A stretch of 64,000 bases of DNA from an uncultured Pelagibacteraceae bacterium (lineage in GTDB: Bacteria; Pseudomonadota; Alphaproteobacteria; Pelagibacterales; Pelagibacteraceae), in assembly GCA_902635545.1 (NCBI GenBank), contig CACPOL010000001.1:124001-188000 (forward strand), read 5' to 3'. The notes under the pieces were generated by a model that was not told the origin of the DNA, did no database searches, and was given only the letters and a program-made list of their open reading frames with translations. Below are positions 8,366-16,278 of the stretch, piece after piece; position 1 is the stretch's first letter, and each line of letters starts with the position of its first letter. Both the position numbers and the translations under genes were made by a program.

Positions 8366-10018
8366 TTAATTGTAAACCCAATTATCATCGAAGGTCTTTA
8401 ATTGCTCAGGTAAAGGTGCACCTTGAAACATGCAAATACGTAACCATTTATCTGATTTAGGATCAAATTTTAATGCTCCAAAAAAAGATAATTTTAATCT
8501 TAACATATCAATTGGTACAGTATCTTTGCTGATAGTATTGTCTTGAATTTCGGCATAAGGAAATTTTTCAACTATAAATGCTCTTCTTATCACATGTCTT
8601 AATTCACTAAAAATTAACAAAAATTTTGCGACAGGTATGCTAAATTTTAATAAATTTAATTTTTCATAAAGTTTTTTTATATCTCTAGCAATAGCTAAAG
8701 GTTGTTCTAACTCCGATCCACTGTTTTCAAATCTATCTGCTAGTCTAGGCTCTTCTTTATTTTTTGAGATAAACCAAAAGTTTTGATTATTCTCTTTTTT
8801 TGAAAAATCAATATTCAATATTCTAGAATATCTTTTTTCTAATATCTTTTTTAGATCATTTGTTGTTCTTTGTGTTGGAATATTAAAATATTGATCTTCG
8901 TCAGAACTCATTTTTCTAATTAAAGGATCTACAATATGATCAAAAGGTTCCATCATCATTGATACAATATATTCAAGACATTCATCATTTGTATTTTTTT
9001 CAAGCCACAGGTAAATACAATTAAAGGGAAAGTTTACTGTGAATTTAAAGCTATTTTCTAAATAAGAAATAAATTTATTTAAATCTCTTCGTAAAGTTTT
9101 TATCTTTTTTAACTGAAAATTACTTTCTGTATTCCATGTTTTTACATTTTTGAGAGATTTTTTCAAACAATCACAAAAATAATCTGCATCTTTTTTTTTA
9201 ACTTTTTTCATTTCTCTTATACTTTTTAATGCTTTTTCTCTTGCATAAATCCAATTATTTAAAAGAGTTGGATGATTTACTATAAAAGGTGCCATTCCAA
9301 GGCCCGTAGAATTTCCAATACCTAATCTTCTACAAATTTTTGGATCTAGTATGACTGATTTTTTTGGATTTCTTTTTTTTGCAACATGATTTACTTGATC
9401 AAATGTAAATTGCCTTACCAGGTAAACCAACATCATTTCCAGTCTAAATGGGCCACAAATTTCTTTTCTATTTTTAATTCTAAATCTATCAGCTAATCCA
9501 AATTTTCCTGATCCATACACTGCGGTTGTTCTATAAAGATATCCAACTTTAGATAATAAATTTATATCAGGTTGTCTTCCATTGCTAAGGCAATTTACAA
9601 CATACTCAAATATACGAATAGATTTATTTGCTCTCGATAATGTTAATTCTTTATAAGAAAGTCTACCAACTTCTTGTTTTGGGACTTGATTTTTGAGTCT
9701 TTTAATATCTTTATTAGAGGGAGTGCCATCAAATAACGTAAAAGCTGCGTCCCATTTAGTTGCGATAACTCTGTCCGATCTTTCATTTTCATTTATTTTA
9801 TTAGCAAAACAAATTAACGAATAAACTCTTTTTTCCTTTTTAAAAGAGTATATTGCAGTTCCAAAACCAGATTTATCAAGTTTAAAAAGATTTCTTTTAT
9901 AATCCCAATTTTTAAACTCTTTCAAAAAACTTCTGAGAAACGACAATTTGGATTGATGAAATGATCCAAGCTTAGATAATTTCATTATTTGGTTTGGGTT
10001 TCTTAAACTAATATTCAT
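8366..10018 (-). CDS. Conserved hypothetical protein, 550 aa
   Basis: I do not recognise a named family. The protein is soluble-looking, with no signal peptide and no membrane segment, and begins MNISLRNPNQIMKLSKLGSFHQS. It has compact, conserved-looking blocks: LYRTTAVYGSGKFGLADR and GPFRLEMMLVYLVRQFTFDQVNHVA in the middle, RRLGIGNSTGLGMAPFIVNHP, and near the C-terminus FEKFPYAE-like and CMFQGAPLPEQLKTFDDNWVYN. The GSGKFG stretch is not a good P-loop. The gene lies between the M19-like dipeptidase homologue and DUF3726 with 2-base and 13-base gaps, implying one transcript and a shared function. Confidence 0.7.
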   Translation of the reverse strand: MNISLRNPNQIMKLSKLGSFHQSKLSFLRSFLKEFKNWDYKRNLFKLDKSGFGTAIYSFKKEKRVYSLICFANKINENERSDRVIATKWDAAFTLFDGTPSNKDIKRLKNQVPKQEVGRLSYKELTLSRANKSIRIFEYVVNCLSNGRQPDINLLSKVGYLYRTTAVYGSGKFGLADRFRIKNRKEICGPFRLEMMLVYLVRQFTFDQVNHVAKKRNPKKSVILDPKICRRLGIGNSTGLGMAPFIVNHPTLLNNWIYAREKALKSIREMKKVKKKDADYFCDCLKKSLKNVKTWNTESNFQLKKIKTLRRDLNKFISYLENSFKFTVNFPFNCIYLWLEKNTNDECLEYIVSMMMEPFDHIVDPLIRKMSSDEDQYFNIPTQRTTNDLKKILEKRYSRILNIDFSKKENNQNFWFISKNKEEPRLADRFENSGSELEQPLAIARDIKKLYEKLNLLKFSIPVAKFLLIFSELRHVIRRAFIVEKFPYAEIQDNTISKDTVPIDMLRLKLSFFGALKFDPKSDKWLRICMFQGAPLPEQLKTFDDNWVYN

Positions 10019-10020
10019 TA

Positions 10021-10986
10021 TTATATTCTTTTATAAAAATTGTACCAATTGTTTCCTAAAATACCATTGATTTCAGCTTCTGAAAAACCAACTTTTTTCA
10101 AACCGGTCTCTAAATTTTTAAATCCTCTCGCATCCAAAAACCATTTTGGTTGTTTTGGAAACCCAGGATTATTTTTTGTTCCTTCCCCATAGTTTTTTGA
10201 TTTTGACCAAGTTCCATTTCTCATCCATTCAACTATTTTATCTGGCTGATCTAGACATAAATCACTTCCTATACCAACTTTATCAATACCCATTATTTCT
10301 GTTGTTCTTGCTATCATTTCACAGAAGCTTTCCAGAGTACACTCAGATCCATTCTTTAAATGATGGGGGTATAATGACACTCCTAACATACCTCCACTTT
10401 CACCTAAAACTTTTAAAAGCTCGTTTGATTTATTTCTTTTTGCAGAATACCAGAAGTTTGGGTTAGCATGTGTTATTGCAATTGGTTTTTCGCTTATTTC
10501 AATTGCATCAAAAGTACTTTGCTCAGCAGAGTGTGACATGTCAACAACTAAACCTAATCTATTCATTTCCTTAATAACTTCTCTTCCAAAATTTGTTACT
10601 CCTGAGTCTTTTTTTTCATAACATCCGGAGGCCAATAGAGATTGATTATTGTATGTGAGTTGCATAAATCTACAACCTTGATTATAAACCTTTTCAACTA
10701 AATCAATATTATCCTCTATTGGTGAACAATTCTGAAAACCAAAAAAAATTGCCGTTTTATTCTCTTTCTTTGCTCTTTCGATATCTTTAAAATTTTTTCC
10801 AAGAAAAATTAAATCTTTATTGTCTTTGAAGTGAATATTCCATGAATTTATAATTTTTTGGAGTTCGTCAAAATCTTCATGATAAACAATTGTAACGTGG
10901 ATGGCGTCTAAACCTGCCTCTCTATTAATTTCAAAGATTTTTCTTGTCCAATTGCAATATTGTAAGTTATCGATCTTAAAATTCAT
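10021..10986 (-). CDS. M19 (renal dipeptidase)-like protein with altered metal site
   Basis: This 321-aa TIM-barrel amidohydrolase of the peptidase M19 family would normally be a di-zinc dipeptidase. Retained features are DMSHSAEQ and ITHANP (the two His ligands of the second metal), AKRN (substrate-binding Arg) and IGSDLCLD (catalytic Asp). However, the N-terminal HxD motif is absent (the protein starts MNFKIDNLQYCNW), and the position of the bridging Glu is Gln (GFQNCSPIED). It may therefore bind one metal or have a different reaction. It is first in a three-gene operon with a 550-aa unknown and a DUF3726 protein. Family membership is clear; dipeptidase activity is doubtful. Confidence 0.82.
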   Translation of the reverse strand: MNFKIDNLQYCNWTRKIFEINREAGLDAIHVTIVYHEDFDELQKIINSWNIHFKDNKDLIFLGKNFKDIERAKKENKTAIFFGFQNCSPIEDNIDLVEKVYNQGCRFMQLTYNNQSLLASGCYEKKDSGVTNFGREVIKEMNRLGLVVDMSHSAEQSTFDAIEISEKPIAITHANPNFWYSAKRNKSNELLKVLGESGGMLGVSLYPHHLKNGSECTLESFCEMIARTTEIMGIDKVGIGSDLCLDQPDKIVEWMRNGTWSKSKNYGEGTKNNPGFPKQPKWFLDARGFKNLETGLKKVGFSEAEINGILGNNWYNFYKRI

Positions 10987-11075
10987 TTATTTTTTATTAA
11001 TCTTAAAGAATACCAATAAGCTTGCTAATTTCTATTAATTTTATTGAAAAATAAGCTTTAATTTGAAATAACTAT

Positions 11076-11100
11076 TTAGGTGATAAAAATAAACACCTAA
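11076..11100 (+). promoter_or_regulatory. Inverted repeat abutting the purE start codon
   Basis: TTAGGTG (11076-11082) and CACCTAA (11094-11100) form a perfect 7-bp stem with an 11-base A-rich loop; the last A is the first base of the purE ATG. The only purine-rich Shine-Dalgarno-like stretch (AGGTG) lies in the left arm. It could be a protein operator or an RNA hairpin affecting translation of purEK. No known riboswitch matches. Confidence 0.35.
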
Positions 11101-11591
11101 TGCATAAAAATAAATCAAATAAAGTATCAATAGTTATGGGCAGCCAGTCTGACTTCAAAACTATGAAATTGTGTCAAAAAATGCTCCGAATTTTAGGCGT
11201 TAAGTTTGAAACAAAAATTATATCAGCTCATAGAACTCCAAAGAGAATGTATGATTATGCAAAAAATGTGGAAAAGAATAATATTGCTGTGATAATAGCT
11301 GGAGCCGGGGGTTCAGCTCATTTACCAGGTATGCTGTCAGCTTTAACACCTATCCCCGTTTTAGGTGTCCCAATTGAAAGTAAAAAACTAAAAGGTTTAG
11401 ACAGTCTTCTATCAATAGCACAAATGCCAAAAGGTATCCCTGTTGGTACATTAGCAATTGGTGGGGATGGGGCAATTAATTCTGCTATTTTAGCTTCTTC
11501 AATAATTGCCATTAATAATAAAAGAGTAAAATATAATTTAATTAAATGGCGGAGAAGTCAAACTCGTTCTGTCAAAAAAAAACCAAAGTAA
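11100..11591 (+). CDS. purE: N5-carboxyaminoimidazole ribonucleotide mutase
   Basis: PurE converts N5-CAIR to CAIR in de novo purine synthesis, working with PurK encoded 7 bases downstream. The 163-aa protein has the PurE core: IVMGSQSDFKTM near the N-terminus, ISAHRTPKRMYDYA with the catalytic His, AGAGGSAHLPGMLSALT, and the loop IAQMPKGIPVGTLAIG. This set is diagnostic of class I PurE. The start is unusual because an inverted repeat ends in the ATG and there is no well-placed Shine-Dalgarno. Confidence 0.96.
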   Translation: MHKNKSNKVSIVMGSQSDFKTMKLCQKMLRILGVKFETKIISAHRTPKRMYDYAKNVEKNNIAVIIAGAGGSAHLPGMLSALTPIPVLGVPIESKKLKGLDSLLSIAQMPKGIPVGTLAIGGDGAINSAILASSIIAINNKRVKYNLIKWRRSQTRSVKKKPK

Positions 11592-11598
11592 AATAGTT

Positions 11599-12642
11599 AT
11601 GTCAAAACCAACTTTAGGTATTATTGGAGGGGGTCAACTTGGAAGCTTGTTATGTTCAGCGGCTAAAAAATTAAAGATTAAAACAATAATTTTTTCTGAT
11701 GATCAAAATGCACCAGCACAAAATTTTTCTGACGGCTTCATATATGGAAAATATGATGATCCTAATAAAATAAACGAATTCATTAATCAAGTTAACATTA
11801 TTACTTATGAATTTGAAAATATTCCTTTTAAAACTCTTGATGAAATTGATAAAAAAAAAAGTGTATTACCTAAACCATCAATAAATAAAATAATACAACA
11901 TCGATTAGCTGAAAAAGACTTTATAAACAATCTAAAAATTCGAACTACTCGTTATATTTATGTTGATAAAAGATCCCAAATAGAAAATGCAAAGGATTTA
12001 CTTCCAGGTTTATTAAAAACTACAACTTTAGGTTACGATGGAAAGGGTCAATTTTTTTTAAATAATATTGAATCAGTCAAAGATTTAGATATTAACTTTT
12101 CTAAAGGATATATTTTAGAAAAATTGGTTGAATTAAAAAAAGAAATATCAATTATAATTACTAGGTTTGATGAAAAAAAATATGAAATTTATGAACCTAT
12201 TGAAAATTTACATGAAGACCAAATTTTAAAACATTCAAGAATTCCAGCTGATATAAGTAATAAAATTCTTGAGCAATCTAAACTATGGTCAATCCGTCTA
12301 GCTGAGGAGCTGAAATTTATTGGAACTATGTGTGTTGAATTTTTTATTGATAAAAATGACAATCTTTATGTAAATGAAATTGCACCCAGGGTTCATAACT
12401 CAGGTCATCTAACAATTAATGCTTTTAATATAAGTCAATTTGAAAATCACATAAGGGCTGTTTGTAAATTAGAGCAAATACCAATAAAGAAAATTTCAAA
12501 CGCAAAAATGATAAATCTAATAGGAGATCAAATAAGTGCTTATAGAAAAAAAAATTATGCATCAAATGAATTTTTTTTTGACTATTTTAAAAAAGAAATA
12601 AAGCAAAAAAGAAAAATGGGTCATTTAACAACTCTAATTTAA
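11599..12642 (+). CDS. purK: N5-carboxyaminoimidazole ribonucleotide synthetase
   Basis: This ATP-grasp enzyme carboxylates AIR with bicarbonate and ATP to give N5-CAIR, the substrate of the adjacent PurE. The 347-aa protein starts with LGIIGGGQLGSLLC, and contains the ATP-grasp lid and metal sites (TTLGYDGKGQFF, then FIGTMCVEFFIDKNDNLYVNEIAPRVHNSGH). The purE-purK order with a 7-base gap indicates an operon. Confidence 0.95.
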   Translation: MSKPTLGIIGGGQLGSLLCSAAKKLKIKTIIFSDDQNAPAQNFSDGFIYGKYDDPNKINEFINQVNIITYEFENIPFKTLDEIDKKKSVLPKPSINKIIQHRLAEKDFINNLKIRTTRYIYVDKRSQIENAKDLLPGLLKTTTLGYDGKGQFFLNNIESVKDLDINFSKGYILEKLVELKKEISIIITRFDEKKYEIYEPIENLHEDQILKHSRIPADISNKILEQSKLWSIRLAEELKFIGTMCVEFFIDKNDNLYVNEIAPRVHNSGHLTINAFNISQFENHIRAVCKLEQIPIKKISNAKMINLIGDQISAYRKKNYASNEFFFDYFKKEIKQKRKMGHLTTLI

Positions 12643-12658
12643 ACTTAAATCTTAGAAA

Positions 12659-13720
12659 ATGAGAAAATTAATATATTTTTTTATTATATTTTTTGCATAT
12701 AACTCTTCATTAATGTCTATAGAAAAAAAACCTTATCACCATTTGCCTGATGGCACTTTTAGAAATCCTGAAGGATCCCCAAAAAGAGACCCTAATGTTA
12801 AATGGTCATATAAAATTTTCAATCAAGAGAAAAAAAAAATTGATATGACCATCCCTAATGATCATATAATTAAAAAAGAAAAAGTTTTATCTAATTTAAA
12901 AGAATATCAAAATGATGATTATGTTGGATGGATTGGTCATGCAACCTTTTTGATAAAATTAGGAAATACAACAATAATTACAGATCCTGTTTTTTCAAAA
13001 AATGCTGGTCCACTTTTTTTTGGACCAAAAAGATATGTTGAACCTGGATTAAAACTTAAAGAAATTCCTAAAACAGATGTTTTTTTACTTACACATAATC
13101 ACTATGATCATCAAGATATGATGACAATAAGAAAATTTCCTTACAAAAAGGCTAAGGTTCTTGTTCCTTTAAAACTAGGAAAATATTTTACGAATAATGG
13201 ATATAAAGATGTGAATGAGATGGATTGGTATGACAAGATAAAAATAAATGAAAATCTTAAAATCACATTTTTACCTGCTGTACATTGGTCTAAAAGAAGT
13301 CTTACAGATACAAATAAAACATTGTGGGGAAATTTTTTAATTGAATATAAGGATAAAAAAATTTTTTTTAGCTGCGACACTGGCATTGGAAATATTTATA
13401 AAGATTTAGGAAAAAAATTTGGTCCAATTGATCTTACGTTTATTAACATAGGTGCGTATAATTTTTATCCAATTATGCCTTATAAAGATAAATCAGTTTA
13501 TCATACTAATCCTGAAGAAGCACTTGAAGTAGCGCAAAATCTTAGAAGTAAAAAAGTTATTGGAATGCATTGGGGAACTTTTGTTTTATCTTTAGAACCA
13601 ATCATGGAACCACCAATTAGATTTAAGGCAAATGCAGAAAAATATGGTTTTAAAAAAGATGATGCAATAATATTTAAGATTGGACAAATAAGTAACTTAA
13701 AAAATATTTTAGAAAAATGA
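12659..13720 (+). CDS. Exported metallo-beta-lactamase-fold hydrolase (NAPE-PLD/UlaG-like)
   Basis: This 353-aa protein has an N-terminal signal-like hydrophobic segment (residues 1-20) and a metallo-beta-lactamase fold with the metal motif HNHYDHQD (His146, His148, Asp150, His151). GHATFLIKL, the early TDPVFS motif, an AVHWSKRS segment and FSCDTGIG resemble the NAPE-hydrolysing phospholipase D / UlaG branch. It probably acts in the periplasm, possibly on a phospholipid-derived or cyclic ester, but the substrate is unknown. It follows purK by 16 bases and its stop overlaps the following GNAT start by 4 bases (ATGA). Confidence 0.8.
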   Translation: MRKLIYFFIIFFAYNSSLMSIEKKPYHHLPDGTFRNPEGSPKRDPNVKWSYKIFNQEKKKIDMTIPNDHIIKKEKVLSNLKEYQNDDYVGWIGHATFLIKLGNTTIITDPVFSKNAGPLFFGPKRYVEPGLKLKEIPKTDVFLLTHNHYDHQDMMTIRKFPYKKAKVLVPLKLGKYFTNNGYKDVNEMDWYDKIKINENLKITFLPAVHWSKRSLTDTNKTLWGNFLIEYKDKKIFFSCDTGIGNIYKDLGKKFGPIDLTFINIGAYNFYPIMPYKDKSVYHTNPEEALEVAQNLRSKKVIGMHWGTFVLSLEPIMEPPIRFKANAEKYGFKKDDAIIFKIGQISNLKNILEK

Positions 13721-14178
13721 TATCAATTGAAGGAAACTTTGACAATCCAGAAGTACATGAATTATTAGTAAAACATTTTATTCAGTTAAGATCTGTTTCC
13801 CCAAAAGACAGCACGCACGTTTTAAATATATCTGGATTAAGAGTTGCTTCAATTAAACTTTGGAGTATGTGGGAAAATGATCAATTAATAGGTATAGGAG
13901 CTATTAAGTTTTTAAATAAAGAACATGGTGAATTCAAATCAATCAGAGTAAATGATAAATTTAGAAATAAAAGATATGGAAAAGAAGTAATAAATCAACT
14001 CATTAATAAAGCAAAATTATTGAAAATTAAAAAATTAAGCCTAGAAACAGGTGCTGGTGAATTCTTTTTACCAGCTAGAAAATTGTTTTTAAGTTGTGGT
14101 TTTAAAACATGTAAACCCTTTTCACATTACAAAGATGATGTTAATTCGGTGTATATGAGCCTGCAAATAAGCAACTAG
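13717..14178 (+). CDS. GNAT-family N-acetyltransferase
   Basis: This 153-aa protein is a predicted acetyl-CoA-dependent N-acyltransferase. The acetyl-CoA binding region is at about residues 78-105 (FKSIRVNDKFRNKRYGKEVI, a variant of the R/Q-x-x-G-x-G/A loop), followed by LSLETGAGEFFLPARKLFLSCGF, typical of small GNAT enzymes related to YjaB/PhnO types. The substrate cannot be read from sequence. It is translationally coupled to the upstream metallo-beta-lactamase gene through ATGA. Confidence 0.82.
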   Translation: MISIEGNFDNPEVHELLVKHFIQLRSVSPKDSTHVLNISGLRVASIKLWSMWENDQLIGIGAIKFLNKEHGEFKSIRVNDKFRNKRYGKEVINQLINKAKLLKIKKLSLETGAGEFFLPARKLFLSCGFKTCKPFSHYKDDVNSVYMSLQISN

Positions 14179-14295
14179 AATAAATTTAATTTAAAAAGTT
14201 TGTTTAATTTTGTTGACAAATCTCTAATTAATCTAAACAAAGCTAAAATTACTTAATTATAAGTAATAAAAGTAACATTTAATAAGAAGAAAAAT

Positions 14296-14502
14296 ATGAG
14301 TCTACAAGGAAAAGTAAAATGGTTCAATCCAACCAAAGGTTTTGGTTTTATTGAAAGAGATGATAAAGAAAAAGATGTATTCGTCCACGTTTCAGCAGTG
14401 AGAGAAGCTGGTATGAATGGATTAGATGAGGGTCAGGCTTTGACTTTCGATGTTGAAGATGGTCCCAAGGGTCCTTCAGCTGTTAATTTAAAAACTGCAT
14501 AA
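14296..14502 (+). CDS. Cold-shock domain protein (CspA family)
   Basis: This 68-aa single cold-shock domain has RNP1 (KGFGFI, residues 14-19) and RNP2 (VFVHV, 28-32), the standard surface for binding single-stranded RNA and DNA. Length and sequence are canonical. It is monocistronic: about 117 bases lie upstream, with a TTGACA at 14213-14218 as a possible -35 but no convincing -10 at standard spacing, and an 11-bp-stem hairpin lies just downstream. CspA-type proteins act as RNA chaperones and need not be cold-induced in SAR11. Confidence 0.95.
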   Translation: MSLQGKVKWFNPTKGFGFIERDDKEKDVFVHVSAVREAGMNGLDEGQALTFDVEDGPKGPSAVNLKTA

Positions 14503-14515
14503 TTTTCACATATTT

Positions 14516-14576
14516 TGTTGGCTGAATAATTTTAGAAAAATGATTTAAAATCGTTTTCTGCAATTTTCAGCCAACA
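14516..14576 (+). other. Long hairpin downstream of the cold-shock gene
   Basis: TGTTGGCTGAA (14516-14526) and TTCAGCCAACA (14566-14576) form a perfect 11-bp stem, extended internally by AGAAAA/TTTTCT (14534-14539 with 14554-14559). No U-tract follows on either strand, so it is not a classic intrinsic terminator. It may be a 3' end-protecting structure of the csp mRNA, a processed small RNA, or a terminator acting without a U-tract. Confidence 0.5.
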
Positions 14577-14691
14577 CCTAAAAAGAGTTTAAAATATATT
14601 TTTAGATCCTTTACAAAAAATCATTGTCTAATATAATTTTTTTCCAAAAGATATAAATTAACAATTCAAATATTAAATAGAACTTAAAAAT

Positions 14692-15435
14692 ATGATTGGA
14701 ATTTTAGGAGGTATGGGAACTCAAGCAGGTCTAGATTTTTGTAATAAACTTGCATTGATCAACAGAGGTAAGATAGATCAAGAGTATCCACTTTTTATTC
14801 TTTATAATAAATCAAATATTCCAGGACGACCTGAGTCAATTGGTGTTCAAACTAAAAATTTATTTAATAAAAAAAATAACTCAAAAAGTTTAAAAAAATA
14901 TAACAAAGTTTTGAAAAGTTTATTAAAAGGTTGTCAGTTATTAAAAAAAAATAAATGTAAATTTATAGTTATACCCTGTAACACTGCACATTATTGGTAT
15001 GAGGATTTAAAAAAAAAGACGAATATCCCGATCATAAATATGCCTCAAGAGGTTTATATTCATACAAAAAAGAGATGTAAAAAAAATTCTAAGATTGGTC
15101 TTTTAGCAACTGAGGGAACACTTAAAACAGGTATTTATAATAAATTTTTTGACAAAAACTATAATTTAATTTGTCCAAATGAAATTATGCAAAAAAATTA
15201 TGTAAATAAAGCGATAAAATTAGTTAAAATGGGAAATGTGAGAGGTGCTGCAAAGATAATAAAACCTGCTGTTCAATATTTAATAAAAATGAAATGCAAG
15301 AAAATCATATTAGGATGTACTGAACTTCCAATTGCAATTTTTGCTTTTAAATCATTTAAAAAGATCAAATCTTCGAAAATTTTCTTAGATCCAAATTTAA
15401 TATTAGCCTATTCTACGATGGCAAAATATAAATAA
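14692..15435 (+). CDS. Aspartate/glutamate racemase family protein
   Basis: This 247-aa cofactor-independent racemase is of the aspartate racemase type. It starts MIGILGGMGTQAGLDF and carries the two catalytic cysteines in IPCNTAH (Cys96) and LGCTELP (Cys209). It could make D-aspartate or act as a broad racemase on amino acids; glutamate racemase MurI usually has a different N-terminal motif, so I do not call it MurI. A small unknown gene starts just after the stop, suggesting a two-gene unit. Confidence 0.87.
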   Translation: MIGILGGMGTQAGLDFCNKLALINRGKIDQEYPLFILYNKSNIPGRPESIGVQTKNLFNKKNNSKSLKKYNKVLKSLLKGCQLLKKNKCKFIVIPCNTAHYWYEDLKKKTNIPIINMPQEVYIHTKKRCKKNSKIGLLATEGTLKTGIYNKFFDKNYNLICPNEIMQKNYVNKAIKLVKMGNVRGAAKIIKPAVQYLIKMKCKKIILGCTELPIAIFAFKSFKKIKSSKIFLDPNLILAYSTMAKYK

Positions 15436-15436
15436 A

Positions 15437-15877
15437 ATGATGAAAAGTCAAAAAAAACCTTACGTACTTTATGTTGCTGAAATAATTTACAAAGATATTT
15501 CAAAAATAAAAAAAAATAATCCTGGTTATTCGAATATAGATGCTATTGATAATTTTATAGGTACAAAAAAATATGAAGAAATCAGTAGCGGAAAATTTCA
15601 TGAAATATGGTTTGAAGAACTAAAAAAAAATGATTTTATAGATAAAAAATCAGGAGAAAAAATTTCAAGTGAAACAATTAAGTTGCTTCAGGTGCAAAAA
15701 GAAATGATGATGAAACACTTGATTAAATTTCCTTATCTATATTATACAAAAAGTCATTTTCCACTGGAGATTTCTCAAAGAGCTTTTAATCATCTTTGGA
15801 GAGTATGTGAAAGTTATGAACTTTGGTGTAAAGAAACGAATCAACCTAAAAATTTATTATTAAATATTACTGACTAA
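15437..15877 (+). CDS. Hypothetical protein, 146 aa
   Basis: I do not recognise the family. The protein is lysine-rich, soluble-looking, without a signal peptide, and has a helical C-terminal half with conserved-looking aromatic residues (FPYLYYTKSHFPLEISQRAFNH ending near residue 120, and LWRVCESYELW). It begins one base after the aspartate racemase stop and is probably co-transcribed with it. Its 3' end overlaps the convergent lipoprotein gene by 11 bases. Two consecutive Met codons open the frame; either could be the start. Confidence 0.65.
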   Translation: MMKSQKKPYVLYVAEIIYKDISKIKKNNPGYSNIDAIDNFIGTKKYEEISSGKFHEIWFEELKKNDFIDKKSGEKISSETIKLLQVQKEMMMKHLIKFPYLYYTKSHFPLEISQRAFNHLWRVCESYELWCKETNQPKNLLLNITD

Positions 15878-16166
15878 CTTGTATCTTTCCTATTTTTTTT
15901 TTAGTTTCTTTGAACCTTTGTTTAACAAGATAAGTAAATTCTTTCTCTTTTTTTTTTTGATTATAAAATTCTTTAATATTCTCTCCAGTTGATTTTCCAG
16001 TCATTTTAATTATCATCTTTTCAGATCCGTAAGATAATCCTGCGTGAGAAATGCTACCTCCAGAACTTCCAAATGTATACACTGGGCCTAAAAGAGCTGT
16101 ATTTTGAGCACACCCATTTAAGAAAATTAGACAAAAAGCCCCAAAAAGAAATTTTTTAATTATCAT
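15867..16166 (-). CDS. Small predicted lipoprotein
   Basis: The start chosen at 16166 is preceded by AAGGG at a good distance and gives a clean lipoprotein signal peptide, IIKKFLFGAFCLIFLNGC, with the lipobox ending at Cys19; an upstream in-frame ATG at 16226 would bury it. The mature part has a Gly/Ser-rich stretch (LLGPVYTFGSSGGSISHAGLSYG) and a lysine-rich tail. The function is unknown; the mature sequence resembles other short SAR11 envelope lipoproteins only in general character. Its 3' end overlaps the convergent upstream gene. Confidence 0.6.
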   Translation of the reverse strand: MIIKKFLFGAFCLIFLNGCAQNTALLGPVYTFGSSGGSISHAGLSYGSEKMIIKMTGKSTGENIKEFYNQKKKEKEFTYLVKQRFKETKKKIGKIQVSQ

Positions 16167-16278
16167 TGTATCCCTTAAAAACATCCTATGTATTTTGAAA
16201 TACAACTCAAGAACGAATATATCCATTTTAGGTTATAAAATTGATGATATTTAGAGAAATAATAGCCTATAAGTGAAA

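Noticed and set aside
8366-10018. GSGKFG near the middle of the 550-aa protein as a nucleotide-binding P-loop
   Set aside because: It lacks the GK(S/T) ending and the hydrophobic strand before the loop that a Walker A motif requires.
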